From Actinomadura sp. J1-007 (GTDB taxonomy: Bacteria; Actinomycetota; Actinomycetes; Streptosporangiales; Streptosporangiaceae), in contig NZ_WING01000001.1 of NCBI RefSeq assembly GCF_009793335.1, positions 930,001 to 994,000 of the forward strand: a stretch of 64,000 nucleotides of DNA, read 5' to 3'. Positions 36,239 through 46,692 of the stretch are shown here, one piece after another. A program made the translations under genes and the position numbers. The notes under the pieces are model-generated. The model did not search any database, was not told where the DNA came from, and saw only the letters and a list, made by a program, of their open reading frames with translations. The number at the start of each line of letters is the position of its first letter. Within the stretch, counting starts at the first letter, position 1.

Positions 36239-37291
36239 CTAGTGTGCCATATCTTCGCCGTCAACCGGAAAACCGGCTTCGGCGAGCACTTTCCGATCAT
36301 GTGCGTCGAGAGCGGACGGATCCAGGCGAGCGAGCAGTTCGGGACGGTTGCGGGCGGTGCGCCGCAACGCCTCGTCCCGCCGCCAGCGGGCGATCGCGCC
36401 GTGATGCCCCGACAGCAGAACGTCCGGGATGCCCCGATCACGCCAGACCGGAGGCTTGGTGTAGACGGGCCCCTCCAGCAGCGATTCCATCGCCCCGGGG
36501 GCGAACGAGTCGTCGGCGACCGAGTCGGCGTTGCCGAGCACCCCGGGAGCAGCCGCCCGACCGCCTCGATCATGACCAGCGCGGCGACCTCTCCGCCGGC
36601 GAGCACGAAGTCGCCGAGGCTGACCTCGTCCACCCGCATCCGGGTGCGCGCCTCCTCGACGACTCGCGAGTCGATCCCCTCGTACCGTCCGCAAGCGAAC
36701 ACCAGCCACGGCTCCGACGCGTACTCCGCCGCAAGCGCCTGGGTGAACGGCCGCCCGCTCGGAGTCGGGACGATCAGCCGCGGCGCTCCCCCGCCACCAG
36801 CCGCCCGGTCCCCGCCCCCGCATCGCCGCCGGCAATGCCACTGGCAGTGATGTCGGCAGCGGCAGCGGCGTGTGCCGGCGGCTCGGGAGCCTGAGCGGAG
36901 GATGGGCCGGGAGCCTGATCAGAGGCCGAGGCGGGAGCCTGGGCGGAGGATGGGTCGGGAGCTTGATCGGGGCCGAGGCGGGAGCCTGGGTGGGCGCCGG
37001 GACGGGGTTCTGGTCGGAAGGGGTGGCGGGAGGCTGGGGGGAGGATGGGGCGGGGGTGTGGGGCAAGGGGGCGATGGTGTCCAGGGCCTCGCCCCACGGG
37101 CCGGGCTTCATGACCATGCCGGGGCCGCCGCCGTACGGGGTGTCGTCGACGGTGCGGTGCCGGTCGTGGGTCCATCGCCGCAGGTCGTGGACGTCGACGG
37201 TGAGCAGGCCGTTGCGGCGGGCCTTGCCGAGGAGGGAGACGTCCAGCGGAGCGAAGTACTCCGGGAAGATCGTGATGATATCGATTCTCAC
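36239..37291 (-). CDS. trmD: tRNA (guanine-37-N1)-methyltransferase TrmD with a large low-complexity insertion (three frame breaks as sequenced)
   Basis: GTG at 37291 overlaps the rimM stop by 4 bases. The first 72 residues are standard ('[20 protein letters not shown]', '[23 protein letters not shown]'). Three single-base losses follow: GGGG 36969-36972, CCCCC 36788-36792 and CCCC 36541-36544 (plus strand). Adding one base to each gives a continuous chain of about 351 residues, with '[15 protein letters not shown]', '[14 protein letters not shown]', '[31 protein letters not shown]' split by the last break, and '[11 protein letters not shown]'. Between PWGEALD and [10 protein letters not shown] lies an insertion of about 90 Pro/Ala/Ser/Gln residues that ordinary TrmD lacks. 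It should methylate G37 in tRNA next to the anticodon. Confidence 0.88.
   Translation of the reverse strand: MRIDIITIFPEYFAPLDVSLLGKARRNGLLTVDVHDLRRWTHDRHRTVDDTPYGGGPGMVMKPGPWGEALDTIAPLPHTPAPSSPQPPATPSDQNPVPAPTQAPASAPIKLPTHPPPRLPPRPLIRLPAHPPLRLPSRRHTPLPLPTSLPVALPAAMRGRGPGGWWRGSAAADRPDSERAAVHPGACGGVRVGAVAGVRLRTVRGDRLASRRGGAHPDAGGRGQPRRLRARRRRGRRAGHDRGGRAAAPGVLGNADSVADDSFAPGAMESLLEGPVYTKPPVWRDRGIPDVLLSGHHGAIARWRRDEALRRTARNRPELLARLDPSALDAHDRKVLAEAGFPVDGEDMAH
36881..37000. repeat. 48-bp minisatellite inside trmD
   Basis: One full unit at 36921-36968 and a 40-bp copy at 36881-36920, plus a partial third to about 37000, each encoding on the minus strand a form of [16 protein letters not shown] (16 residues). 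The 48-bp period keeps the frame. It forms the core of the insertion in TrmD. Confidence 0.7.
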
Positions 37292-37809
37292 GGCTCGGTG
37301 TCGTCCAGCAGGCCGGGGGGCGGATCGAGGACGAGGCGTCCCCCGGGAACGTCCACCTCGGGGACGAGCGCGGCGACGAACGGCACGAGGGCCTCGCCGC
37401 CTCCGGTGCGGCGCACGACCAGGAGGTCCTGGCCGTGGTGCCGGATCTCGGCGACCGTGCCGATCTCGTCGCCCGCGGTCGTGACCACGGCGAGCCCGAC
37501 GAGTTCCTGGTCGTGGAAGTCGTCGGGATCGCCGGACGAGGGGATGTCGTCAGGATCGACGACGAGCCACGTGCCGCGCAGGGCGTCGGCGGCGTCGCGG
37601 TCGCCGATCCCGGCGAAGCGCACGAGCAGGCGTCCCGAATGCCAGCGGGCGCGCTCGACGGTGAGCGGGCCGGCGGCCGCGGGGTCGGTGGCGAGTTGGG
37701 CGCCCGCCGCGAAGCGGGCGTCCGGATCGTCCGTACGGACGTCGATCGTGTTCTCGCCACGGATCCCGTGCGGCCGACCGATCCGGCCCACCACGAGCGG
37801 CTCGCTCAT
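37288..37809 (-). CDS. rimM: Ribosome maturation factor RimM
   Basis: ATG at 37809 gives 173 residues, the normal size; the frame is open upstream. The N-terminal RimM domain reads '[24 protein letters not shown]'. The C-terminal PRC-barrel has '[22 protein letters not shown]' and '[29 protein letters not shown]'. RimM helps mature the 30S head. It couples to trmD by GTGA and follows the KH-domain gene by 110 bp. Confidence 0.95.
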   Translation of the reverse strand: MSEPLVVGRIGRPHGIRGENTIDVRTDDPDARFAAGAQLATDPAAAGPLTVERARWHSGRLLVRFAGIGDRDAADALRGTWLVVDPDDIPSSGDPDDFHDQELVGLAVVTTAGDEIGTVAEIRHHGQDLLVVRRTGGGEALVPFVAALVPEVDVPGGRLVLDPPPGLLDDTEP

Positions 37810-37919
37810 CGGGCCCGCTCCGACCGCCGGTCGGTGCGACCGGCGCGGGTCCGCGCGTACCGGAGGTCGCCGGTGGCGCCTCCGGAGGCTCCCCGGCACG
37901 TCTCATGCCGGAGGGACAC

Positions 37920-38162
37920 TCAGCGGACCTCGTTGACGTCGAGCAGGTCCACGCGCACGTAGCGTCCTCCGGAGAGGGCGCTGATCACCGTGCGCAGGGC
38001 CTTGGCGGTACGACCGCTTCGGCCGATGACCTTGCCCAGGTCCTCGGGGTGCACGCGCACCTCCAGGACCCGGCCGCCCCTGATCCGGCGGGCGCGAACC
38101 CGGACGTCGTCCGGGTTCTCGACGATCCCGCGGACCAGGTGCTCGAGCGCTTCTTCGAGCAC
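37920..38162 (-). CDS. khpA: KH-domain RNA-binding protein KhpA
   Basis: GTG at 38162 lies 1 bp after the rpsP stop (TGA-C-GTG), so the genes are coupled. The 80-residue protein is a single type II KH domain with the GxxG loop in 'VIGRSGRTAKALRTVISAL', matching KhpA/YlqC that sits between rpsP and rimM in most Gram-positives. It binds RNA, often with KhpB. The length fits the family exactly. Confidence 0.94.
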   Translation of the reverse strand: MLEEALEHLVRGIVENPDDVRVRARRIRGGRVLEVRVHPEDLGKVIGRSGRTAKALRTVISALSGGRYVRVDLLDVNEVR

Positions 38163-38163
38163 G

Positions 38164-38628
38164 TCAGCCCTCGCTCTTGACTTCGGTTGTCTCGGCGGCC
38201 TTGGCCTCGTTGTCCTTGGCCTCGGTCTTCTTCGGCTCGGCCTTCTTCTTGCCGCGGGCGGCGGTGGACTCGCCCGCGTCGTCGCCCAGCGACTCCTTGA
38301 CGGCGGCCTCGAAGACGGCCTTCTTGTCGGGCTTCGGCTCGGCGACCTTGAGGGTGCCCTCGGCGCCCGGCTCGCCCTTGAACTTCTGCCAGTCACCGGT
38401 GATCTTCAGCAGGTTGAGCACGGGCTCGGTCGGCTGCGCGCCGACGCCCAGCCAGTACTGCGCGCGCTCGGAGTCGATCTTGATGAGCGACGGCTCCTGC
38501 TTGGGCTGGTAGAGCCCGATCTCCTCGATGGCCCGACCGTCACGCTTGGTGCGGGCATCGGCGACGACGATCCGGTACTGCGGGTTCCGGATCTTCCCCA
38601 GACGCTTGAGCTTGATCTTGACTGCCAC
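38164..38628 (-). CDS. rpsP: 30S ribosomal protein S16
   Basis: GTG at 38628 gives 154 residues. The first 85 are standard S16 ('[19 protein letters not shown]', '[14 protein letters not shown]', '[19 protein letters not shown]'). The remaining 70 form a Lys/Glu/Ala-rich tail common in actinomycete S16. GGAGA lies about 12 bases upstream. It heads the rpsP-khpA-rimM-trmD series. Confidence 0.95.
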   Translation of the reverse strand: MAVKIKLKRLGKIRNPQYRIVVADARTKRDGRAIEEIGLYQPKQEPSLIKIDSERAQYWLGVGAQPTEPVLNLLKITGDWQKFKGEPGAEGTLKVAEPKPDKKAVFEAAVKESLGDDAGESTAARGKKKAEPKKTEAKDNEAKAAETTEVKSEG

Positions 38629-38768
38629 GGGTGTGGTGTTCTCCAGACTTCGTACAGGGTGAGCAGGCCGTACCCAGGTGGGGAACACCGGTGACCCGGC
38701 CGCTCGATGGACTCCGGCCGCACAGGACGAGAGAGGGCGCCTGGCGATTCCGGGGTTTCCAGCCTGCC

Positions 38769-38799
38769 ATTCTGCCAGACGATCGCGAGAAAAGCGCAA
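38769..38799 (-). promoter_or_regulatory. Possible rpsP promoter
   Basis: On the minus strand TTGCGC (38799-38794) and CAGAAT (38774-38769, context TGGCAGAATGG) are 19 bp apart, in the 327-bp gap between ffh and rpsP, giving a leader of about 130 bases. I see nothing else in that gap. Confidence 0.33.
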
Positions 38800-38955
38800 T
38801 CGTGGGATGACACGCGCCCATTTCTCTCCGTGACCGCCCAGTCAGCCTCCGTCGCGACGCCCTTGCCGTACGTGCCGCCGAGGTCGCCGCGCCTTCGGCA
38901 CTCGGCGTGTCGCAGGTCGCCGGGGCCCACGGCGCGGCGGGCCCCGGACGGCGGG

Positions 38956-40541
38956 TCACTTCTTCTTGCGGCCTTGGAGCTTGCCGAGGTCGGGCATCTG
39001 GAAGCCGGGCGGGAGCTGGCCGCCCAGGCCCGGGGGCAGGGCGCCGGGGCCGCCGCCGGGACCGCCGAGGCCGGGCGGAAGGCCCTGGGGGGCGCTCTCC
39101 TGGGCCGCGGCGGGCTGCTCGGCGCTGTTCTTGCCGGCGGCGCGCTTGCGCGGGTCGCCGCTGCGCTGCTTGCCCTTCTTCTTGGTCGCCTTCGCGGCCT
39201 GCTTGGCCTTGCGGCGGCCCGGCATGCCCGGAATGCCCATGCCGCCCGCCATCTGGCGGACCATCTTCTGGGCGTCGAAGAACCGGGTGACGAGGCTGTT
39301 GACCTCGCCGACGGTGACGCCGGAGCCCTTGGCGATGCGGGCGCGGCGGGAACCGTTGATGATCTTGGGGTTGGAGCGCTCGCCGGGGGTCATCGAGCGG
39401 ATGATCGCGGCGACCCGGTCGAGGTCCTTGTCGTCGATCTGGCTGACCTGGTCGCGGACCTGCCCCATGCCCGGCATCATGCCGAGCAGGTTGCCGATCG
39501 GGCCGAGCTTGCGGATCATCATCATCTGCTCGAGGAAGTCCTCGAGCGTGAAGTCCTCGCCCGACGCGAACTTGGTGGTCATCTTCTCGGCCTGGGCGGC
39601 GTCGAACGCCTGCTCGGCCTGCTCGATCAGGGTGAGGATGTCGCCCATGTCGAGGATGCGCCCGGCCATCCGGTCGGGGTGGAAGACGCTGAAGTCCTCC
39701 AGCTTCTCGCCCGTGGACGCGAACATGATCGGGCGGCCGGTGATGTGCCGGACCGAGAGCGCGGCGCCGCCCGGGCGTCGCCGTCGAGCTTGGTGAGGAC
39801 GACCCCGTCGAAGCCGACTCCGTCCATGAACGCCTGGGCGGTGTTGACCGCGTCCTGGCCGACCATGGCGTCCACGACGAACAGGACCTCGTCGGGGCGG
39901 ACGGCGTCGCGGATGTCGATCGCCTGCTGCATCATCTCGGCGTCGATGCCGAGGCGGCCGGCGGTGTCGATGACGACGACGTCGTGCTGGGCGTGCTTGG
40001 CCTGGTCGATGGACCGGCGCGCGACGTCCACCGGGTCGCCGACGCCGCTGCCCGGCTCGGGCGCGAAGACCGGCACCGAGGCGCGCTCGCCGACGACCTG
40101 GAGCTGCTGGACGGCGTTCGGACGCTGGAGGTCGGCGGCGACGAGCAGCGGCGCGTGGCCCTCGGACTTCAGCCACCGGGCCAGCTTGCCCGCCAGGGTC
40201 GTCTTGCCCGCGCCCTGGAGGCCCGCGAGCATGATCACGGTGGGCGGGTTCTTGGCGAACCTGATCCGGCGGGTCTCGCCGCCGAGGATGTTGATGAGCT
40301 CCTCGTTGACGATCTTGACGACCTGCTGGGCCGGGTTGAGCGCCTGGGAGACCTCCGATCCCCGTGCCCGTTCCTTGATCTGGGCGATGAAGTCCTTGAC
40401 CACGGGCAGCGCCACGTCGGCCTCAAGGAGCGCGACACGGATCTCGCGGGCCGTCGCGTTGATGTCGGCCTCGGAGAGCCGGCCCTTGCTGCGCAACGAC
40501 GAGAAGACCGTCGTCAACCGGTCGGAGAGCGTCTCGAACAC
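38956..40541 (-). CDS. ffh: Signal recognition particle protein Ffh (frameshifted as sequenced)
   Basis: ATG at 40541. The N and G domains are in one frame up to 'GVVLTKLDGDAR': Walker A 'LQGAGKTTLAGKLARWL', 'DLQRPNAVQQLQV' and 'VIDTAGRLGID'. A break falls at the CCC run 39770-39772 (plus strand). One extra base restores 'DGDARGGAALSVRHITGRPI', after which the frame runs through the Met-rich M domain ('EDFLEQMMMIRKLGPIGNLLGMMPGM') to the stop. The total is about 528 residues, ending in a Gly/Pro/Leu-rich tail. Ffh with 4.5S RNA brings nascent membrane proteins to FtsY. The gene cannot plausibly be dead, so a sequence error is likely. Confidence 0.92.
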
Positions 40542-41005
40542 GTGTCTGGACCGTCCTTGGAAAGCTTCTGGGATCGCCTATCAGACTATCGGGTCGGGGG
40601 CCGAGCCCCGCCCGCCCGAACGCACCGTTCTCAGGCCGCCCGCCGCCGGCTCGCAACGCGACGATCGCACAGCGACCGTCGCACGGCGATCGCACAGTCG
40701 TCCAGCGGTCGTCGCACGGTCGTCTCGCGGCCGTCTCGCGGGAATCACTCGGCGGGCGCAGGGCGGACGCACGGGGGCGCAGCAGTCCCTCGGTCATCGC
40801 CCGGCGGTCGCATGGGTGGCGCACGGCGGACGCACGGGGGCGCAGGCGGTCCGCACGGTGGTCGAACGGCGGGCGCACGGCGGGCGTACGGGGCGTTCTG
40901 TTGTGGCGGGCGAGTCCGTGCCCGTGGGCGTTCCGTTGGGGCGGGCGAGCCGCGCCCGTGGGTGTTCTGTTGTGGTGGGCGAGGTGGGGGTGATGTGTTT
41001 CGGGG
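40542..41005. repeat. Gap between glnD and ffh with a 35-bp array
   Basis: At 40885-40985 a 35-bp unit beginning GGGCGTTCTGTTGTGGCGGG is repeated about 2.8 times. The rest (40650-40880) is made of shorter GCACGG/CGGTCG-type words such as GGCGGACGCACGGGGGCGCA, which occurs at about 40758 and 40828. No gene is visible. Confidence 0.6.
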
Positions 41006-43363
41006 TTACTGGAGGGCGGCGAGGACCTGGGTTCGGACGGCGGAGAGGGCGGCGGGGTCGGTGAGGGGGCGGCCTTCGCCGTCCACGACGTAGAAGACGT
41101 CGACGGCCTCGGCGCCCAGGGTGTCGACCTGGGCCGCGCGGACCTGGAGGCCGCACGAGCCGAGCGCCTGGCCGACCCGCCACAGCAGGCCGGGGCGGTC
41201 GTGGGCCCGCACCTCGACGACCGTCGCCGTGCTGGACGCGTCGTCGACGATCGTCACCCGAGGCGGCGGAACGGTCACGCCGCGCCGTACCCGCATGGAG
41301 CGGGCGCGCCGTTCGAGCCGTTCGGCGACGTCGAGGCGGTCGGCGAGCATCCGGCGCAGATCGGCTTCGAGGGCGGCCGGGTCCGGCGGCGTCCCGTACT
41401 CCGGAACGGCGGTGAAGTCGAGCACGGCCGTCCCCCCGGAGCCGTTCGATCGCCGCCTGGACTCATCGCCGCGCGCGTCCGGCGGGGTGGTGGGGGCTGA
41501 GATCGTCCGGGCGGTGCGGACGGCCAGGCGGTGGAGGGCCAGGACGCCGGCGGCGCGCCAGAGGAGGCCGGGGCGGTCGGGGGCGGCGATGGTGACGCGG
41601 GAGCCGGTGACGCGGACGGAGCCTCCGTCGTGGCGGGCCAGGGCGAGCTGTTCGGGCGCGAGGGCGGGGGCTGGCGGGGGTGTGCCGCCGGAGAGGGCGG
41701 CGGTGGCCCGGCGGGCGAGTTCGGCGACGAGGCGGGCCTTCCAGGCGCCCCAGGCCGCGGGGCCGGTGGCCTGGCCGTCGGCGACGGCGAGGGCGGCGAG
41801 CAGTTCGATGATCTCGTGCTCGCGGCCGGGGACGGCGGCGACGGCGTCCGTGACCGAGCGGACGGTCTTCGGGTCGTCGATGTCGCGGCGGGTGGCGGTC
41901 TCGGGGAGCAGGAGGTGGTGGCGGACGACGGCCTCCAGGACGCGGACGTCGTCGGGGGCGAAGCCGAGCCGGGCGCCGAGGTCGCGGGCGACGACGGCGC
42001 CGCCGACGGAGTGGTCGCCCGGCCAGCCCTTGCCGATGTCGTGCAGGAGCGCGCCGACGAGCAGGAGGTCGGGGCGGGCGACCTCGCGGGTGAGGGCGGC
42101 GGCTCCGGCGGCGCACTCGACGAGATGGCGGTCCACGGTGAAGCGGTGGACGGGGTTGCGCTGTGGCCGGTTCCGGACGCGTTCCCAGTCGGGGAGCAGC
42201 CGGACGATCATCCCGGCCTGGTCGAGGGCCTCCCAGACGCCGATCGCGGCGGGGCCCGCGCCGAGCAGGGAGACCAGCGCATCGCGGGCCGGGGCGGGCC
42301 ACGGTTCGGACGGGAGGGCGGCCCGTTCGGCGAGGCGGTCGAGGGTGGCGGGCGCGAGGGGCAGGCCCGCCTGCGCCGCCGCGGCGGCGACCCGCAGGAC
42401 GAGGGCCGGGTCGTCGAGGTCGGCGTTGCGGGCGAGGACGACCTCGCCCTCGTGCTCGACCGCGCCGTCGCCGACCGGGCTGCGCTCGACGCCGCGGGGG
42501 CGCGCGGCCGAGCGCGGGCGGCGGGGCGCGGAGAACCGTTCGGCGCGCCGCCACAGGTTGTCGCCCGCGTACGCGATGGCGCGCGCGGCCTCGGTGACCG
42601 CGCGCTGGAGGACGCCCGCGTCCAGCATCCCGAGGGCCTTCGCGACGGCGTCCTGCTCCTGGAGGACGAGCCTGTCGGACGAACGGCCCGTGACGTCGTG
42701 CAGCGCGTGCCGTACGTCGAGCAGCAGGTCGTGGGCGCCGCGGACCCGGGCGTCGGGGGCGGACGCGACCCAGGAGGCGGCGACGGCCTGCATGACGTGC
42801 ACGTCGCGGAGGCCGCCGCGGGCCTCCTTGAGGTCGGGTTCGAGGAGGAACGCCAGCTCGCCCTGCGCGTCCCAGCGCGCCCGGCTCAGTTCGGCCAGCT
42901 CGGCGAGCCGGACGCGGGCGTCGGCGCGCCAGTCGGCGAGGACGGCGGCGCGCAGCTCGTCCACGAGGGCGCGGTCGCCGCAGACGCGGCGCGCCGACAG
43001 CAGGCCGAGCGCGGCCTTGAGGTCGCCGCGCGCCACGGTCCGCGCCTCGTTGACGGTGCGGACGGAGTGGTCGAGCCGCGTCCCCGAGTCCCAGACCGGG
43101 TACCAGACGCGGTCGGCGAGTTCGGCGACGTCGGCCCGGCCGCGGTGCAGCAGGACGAGGTCGAGGTCGCCGCCGGGGGTCAGCTCGCGGCGGGCGTGGC
43201 TGCCGACGGCGGCCAGCGCGATGTCCGGACGGGACGGGAGGAGGGCGGCCAGCCAGGCGTCGAGGGCGGTGGCGCGGTCGGCCCGCGCGGCTCTGAGGGC
43301 CGCGCGGGCCGCTCCGGCGGCTCCGGCCGGGGCGGGTCCGGCCGTCTCGCGGGCGAGGGCCAC
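41006..43363 (-). CDS. glnD: [Protein-PII] uridylyltransferase/adenylyltransferase GlnD
   Basis: GTG at 43363, 785 residues, 8 bp after glnK. The N-terminal nucleotidyltransferase site 'VGSHARRELTPGGDLDLVLL' (about 52-71) is followed by the GlnD helical linker. Next comes an HD phosphohydrolase domain ('VGALLHDIGKGWPGDHS', about 446) and two C-terminal ACT domains ('APDRPGLLWRAAGVLAL' and 'AHDRPGLLWRVGQALGSCGLQV') that sense glutamine. A charged, poorly conserved stretch near residues 660-680 separates the two ACT domains. In actinomycetes this enzyme adenylylates PII (GlnK) at its T-loop Tyr. It is the last gene of the amtB-glnK-glnD operon. Confidence 0.94.
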   Translation of the reverse strand: MALARETAGPAPAGAAGAARAALRAARADRATALDAWLAALLPSRPDIALAAVGSHARRELTPGGDLDLVLLHRGRADVAELADRVWYPVWDSGTRLDHSVRTVNEARTVARGDLKAALGLLSARRVCGDRALVDELRAAVLADWRADARVRLAELAELSRARWDAQGELAFLLEPDLKEARGGLRDVHVMQAVAASWVASAPDARVRGAHDLLLDVRHALHDVTGRSSDRLVLQEQDAVAKALGMLDAGVLQRAVTEAARAIAYAGDNLWRRAERFSAPRRPRSAARPRGVERSPVGDGAVEHEGEVVLARNADLDDPALVLRVAAAAAQAGLPLAPATLDRLAERAALPSEPWPAPARDALVSLLGAGPAAIGVWEALDQAGMIVRLLPDWERVRNRPQRNPVHRFTVDRHLVECAAGAAALTREVARPDLLLVGALLHDIGKGWPGDHSVGGAVVARDLGARLGFAPDDVRVLEAVVRHHLLLPETATRRDIDDPKTVRSVTDAVAAVPGREHEIIELLAALAVADGQATGPAAWGAWKARLVAELARRATAALSGGTPPPAPALAPEQLALARHDGGSVRVTGSRVTIAAPDRPGLLWRAAGVLALHRLAVRTARTISAPTTPPDARGDESRRRSNGSGGTAVLDFTAVPEYGTPPDPAALEADLRRMLADRLDVAERLERRARSMRVRRGVTVPPPRVTIVDDASSTATVVEVRAHDRPGLLWRVGQALGSCGLQVRAAQVDTLGAEAVDVFYVVDGEGRPLTDPAALSAVRTQVLAALQ

Positions 43364-43371
43364 TGCGCTCC

Positions 43372-45053
<1,682 letters not shown>

Positions 45054-45104
45054 CTCGGGAAGGGTCCCTCCTCGCCAGGGAACGTGACTGCTCAGAGACT
45101 CGAA

Positions 45105-45265
45105 CGCGGCGGTTTCACCTGAAAGGCCCTTGCGTTTCCGGAGTGTGAAACCCGGCCGGGCTGTGTTTCGGAGATGTTTCGGAAGCCTCACTTCCCTATT
45201 CTTCGGACAATTTGGGCGTCCCATAGCGGCTTTACGTTTCCGTTGACACGAATTTCACAACGAAA
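45105..45265 (-). promoter_or_regulatory. Candidate GlnR-type control region of amtB-glnK-glnD
   Basis: The 190 bp before amtB hold six GAAAC/GTTTC words (plus-strand positions 45112, 45134, 45147, 45165, 45176 and 45236). At the far end there is a periodic GTGAA-N6-GTCAA-N7-GTAAA series on the minus strand (about 45228-45262). GlnR sites in actinomycetes are built from alternating GTnAC and GAAAC boxes about 11 bp apart, which this resembles. GlnR control is inference. Confidence 0.42.
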
Positions 45266-45302
45266 ACAGAACGCCCCGCGCGCATCGGACGGATGCGCGC
45301 GG

Positions 45303-45465
45303 GGCGTTCCCGCGTTACGGAGGCGGGCCGTTCCCGCCGTGCGGAGGCGGGCCGTTCCCGCCGTGCGGGGCGAGGCGTTCCCGCAGTGCGTGGGCGGGGT
45401 GGTCTCGCCGTGCGGAGGCGAGGCGTTCCCGCAGTGCGAGGGCGGGGGTCCCGCGGGGTGAGGGC
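45303..45465. repeat. 24-bp tandem array between ftsY and amtB
   Basis: About six units of the form CGTTCCCGCCGTGCGGAGGC plus GGGC recur at 24 bp. The first two are nearly identical, the later ones diverged. It lies just downstream of the ftsY stop (45471). Confidence 0.7.
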
Positions 45466-45470
45466 GGCGG

Positions 45471-46625
45471 TCAGTCTCCGAGGATGGCGTCCACGAACGC
45501 CTCGGGCTCGAACGGCGCCAGGTCGTCGGGGCCCTCGCCGAGGCCGACGAGCTTGACCGGGACGCCGAGCTCGCGCTGGACCTGGACGACGATGCCGCCC
45601 TTGGCGGTGCCGTCGAGCTTGGTCAGCACGACGCCGGTGATGTTGACGACCTCGGCGAACACGCGGGCCTGCTGCATGCCGTTCTGCCCGGTGGTGGCGT
45701 CGAGGACGAGCAGCACCTCGTCGACCTCGGCCTGCTTCTCGACCACCCGCTTGACCTTGCCGAGCTCGTCCATCAGGCCGGTCTTGGTGTGCAGCCGGCC
45801 CGCGGTGTCGACGATCACGGTGTCGACCTTGCTGTCGATGCCGCGCTTGACCGCGTCGAACGCCACGCTGGCGGGGTCGGCGCCCTCGTCCTTGCGGACG
45901 ACCTGCGCCCCGACCCGGGTTCCCCAGGTCTCCAGCTGGTCGGCGGCGGCGGCGCGGAAGGTGTCGGCGGCGCCGAGCAGCACGCTGCGCCCGTCGCCGA
46001 CGAGGACGCGGCCGAGCTTGCCGCAGGTGGTGGTCTTGCCGGTGCCGTTGACCCCCACCACCATGATCACCGAGGGGTGGCCGCCGTGCGGCTCGGTGCG
46101 CAGCGAGCGGTCCAGGTCGGGGCCGATCTGCTTGACCAGCTCCTCCTTGAGCATCGCGCGCACCTCGTCCGGGCTGCGGGTGCCGAGCACCTGGACCCGG
46201 GTGCGCAGGTCGTCGGTGATCTGCCGGGCCACCGCCGCGCCCATGTCGGCGGTGATCAGCGTGTCCTCGATCTCCTCCCAGGCGTCGTCGTCGAGCGTGT
46301 CGCGCGACAGCAGGCCGAGGAGGGTCTTGCCGAACGCGCCCTGCGAGCGGGCGAGGCGGGCCCGCAGCCGGACGAGGCGGCCGGCGCCGGGCGGCGGCTT
46401 CTCGATCTCCGGTTCGGGCGGCACCACCGGCGTCGGCGGGGCCCGTTCGATGGTCGGAGCCGCCTGGTCCTCGTCGACGACGGCGGTGCCGGCGGCCGGG
46501 GCGGTCTCGTCGGGACGCTCGGCGGGTTCGACGGGCGGGCGGCGCCGCCCGGGCCGCAGGAACATCACGCCGCCCACGATCAGGGCGAGCACGACCAGTG
46601 CGGCGATGAGGATCAGATATTCCAT
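45471..46625 (-). CDS. ftsY: Signal recognition particle receptor FtsY
   Basis: The 384-residue protein starts with a membrane helix ('MEYLILIAALVVLALIVGG'), as in actinobacterial FtsY, then a Pro/Glu-rich linker (about 25-80). The NG domain follows: Walker A 'VVGVNGTGKTTTCGKLG', 'GAADTFRAAAADQLETW', 'VIVDTAGRLHTKTGLMDEL', 'TKLDGTAKGG' and 'LGEGPDDLAPFEPEAFVDAIL'. It docks Ffh-ribosome complexes at the translocon. It lies 67 bp after smc, the common actinobacterial order. Confidence 0.95.
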   Translation of the reverse strand: MEYLILIAALVVLALIVGGVMFLRPGRRRPPVEPAERPDETAPAAGTAVVDEDQAAPTIERAPPTPVVPPEPEIEKPPPGAGRLVRLRARLARSQGAFGKTLLGLLSRDTLDDDAWEEIEDTLITADMGAAVARQITDDLRTRVQVLGTRSPDEVRAMLKEELVKQIGPDLDRSLRTEPHGGHPSVIMVVGVNGTGKTTTCGKLGRVLVGDGRSVLLGAADTFRAAAADQLETWGTRVGAQVVRKDEGADPASVAFDAVKRGIDSKVDTVIVDTAGRLHTKTGLMDELGKVKRVVEKQAEVDEVLLVLDATTGQNGMQQARVFAEVVNITGVVLTKLDGTAKGGIVVQVQRELGVPVKLVGLGEGPDDLAPFEPEAFVDAILGD

Positions 46626-46692
46626 AGCGACCCCAGTTTTCCACAGTCGTCAGAGGGCCACGCCCCGTCGCCCCCCGAGGGGACGCGGCCGG

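Noticed and set aside
39770..39772. Programmed frameshifting in ffh, trmD or smc
   Set aside because: The slippery sites and downstream structures known for programmed shifts are not seen, and the same kind of single G/C loss occurs in unrelated genes, which fits sequence errors better.
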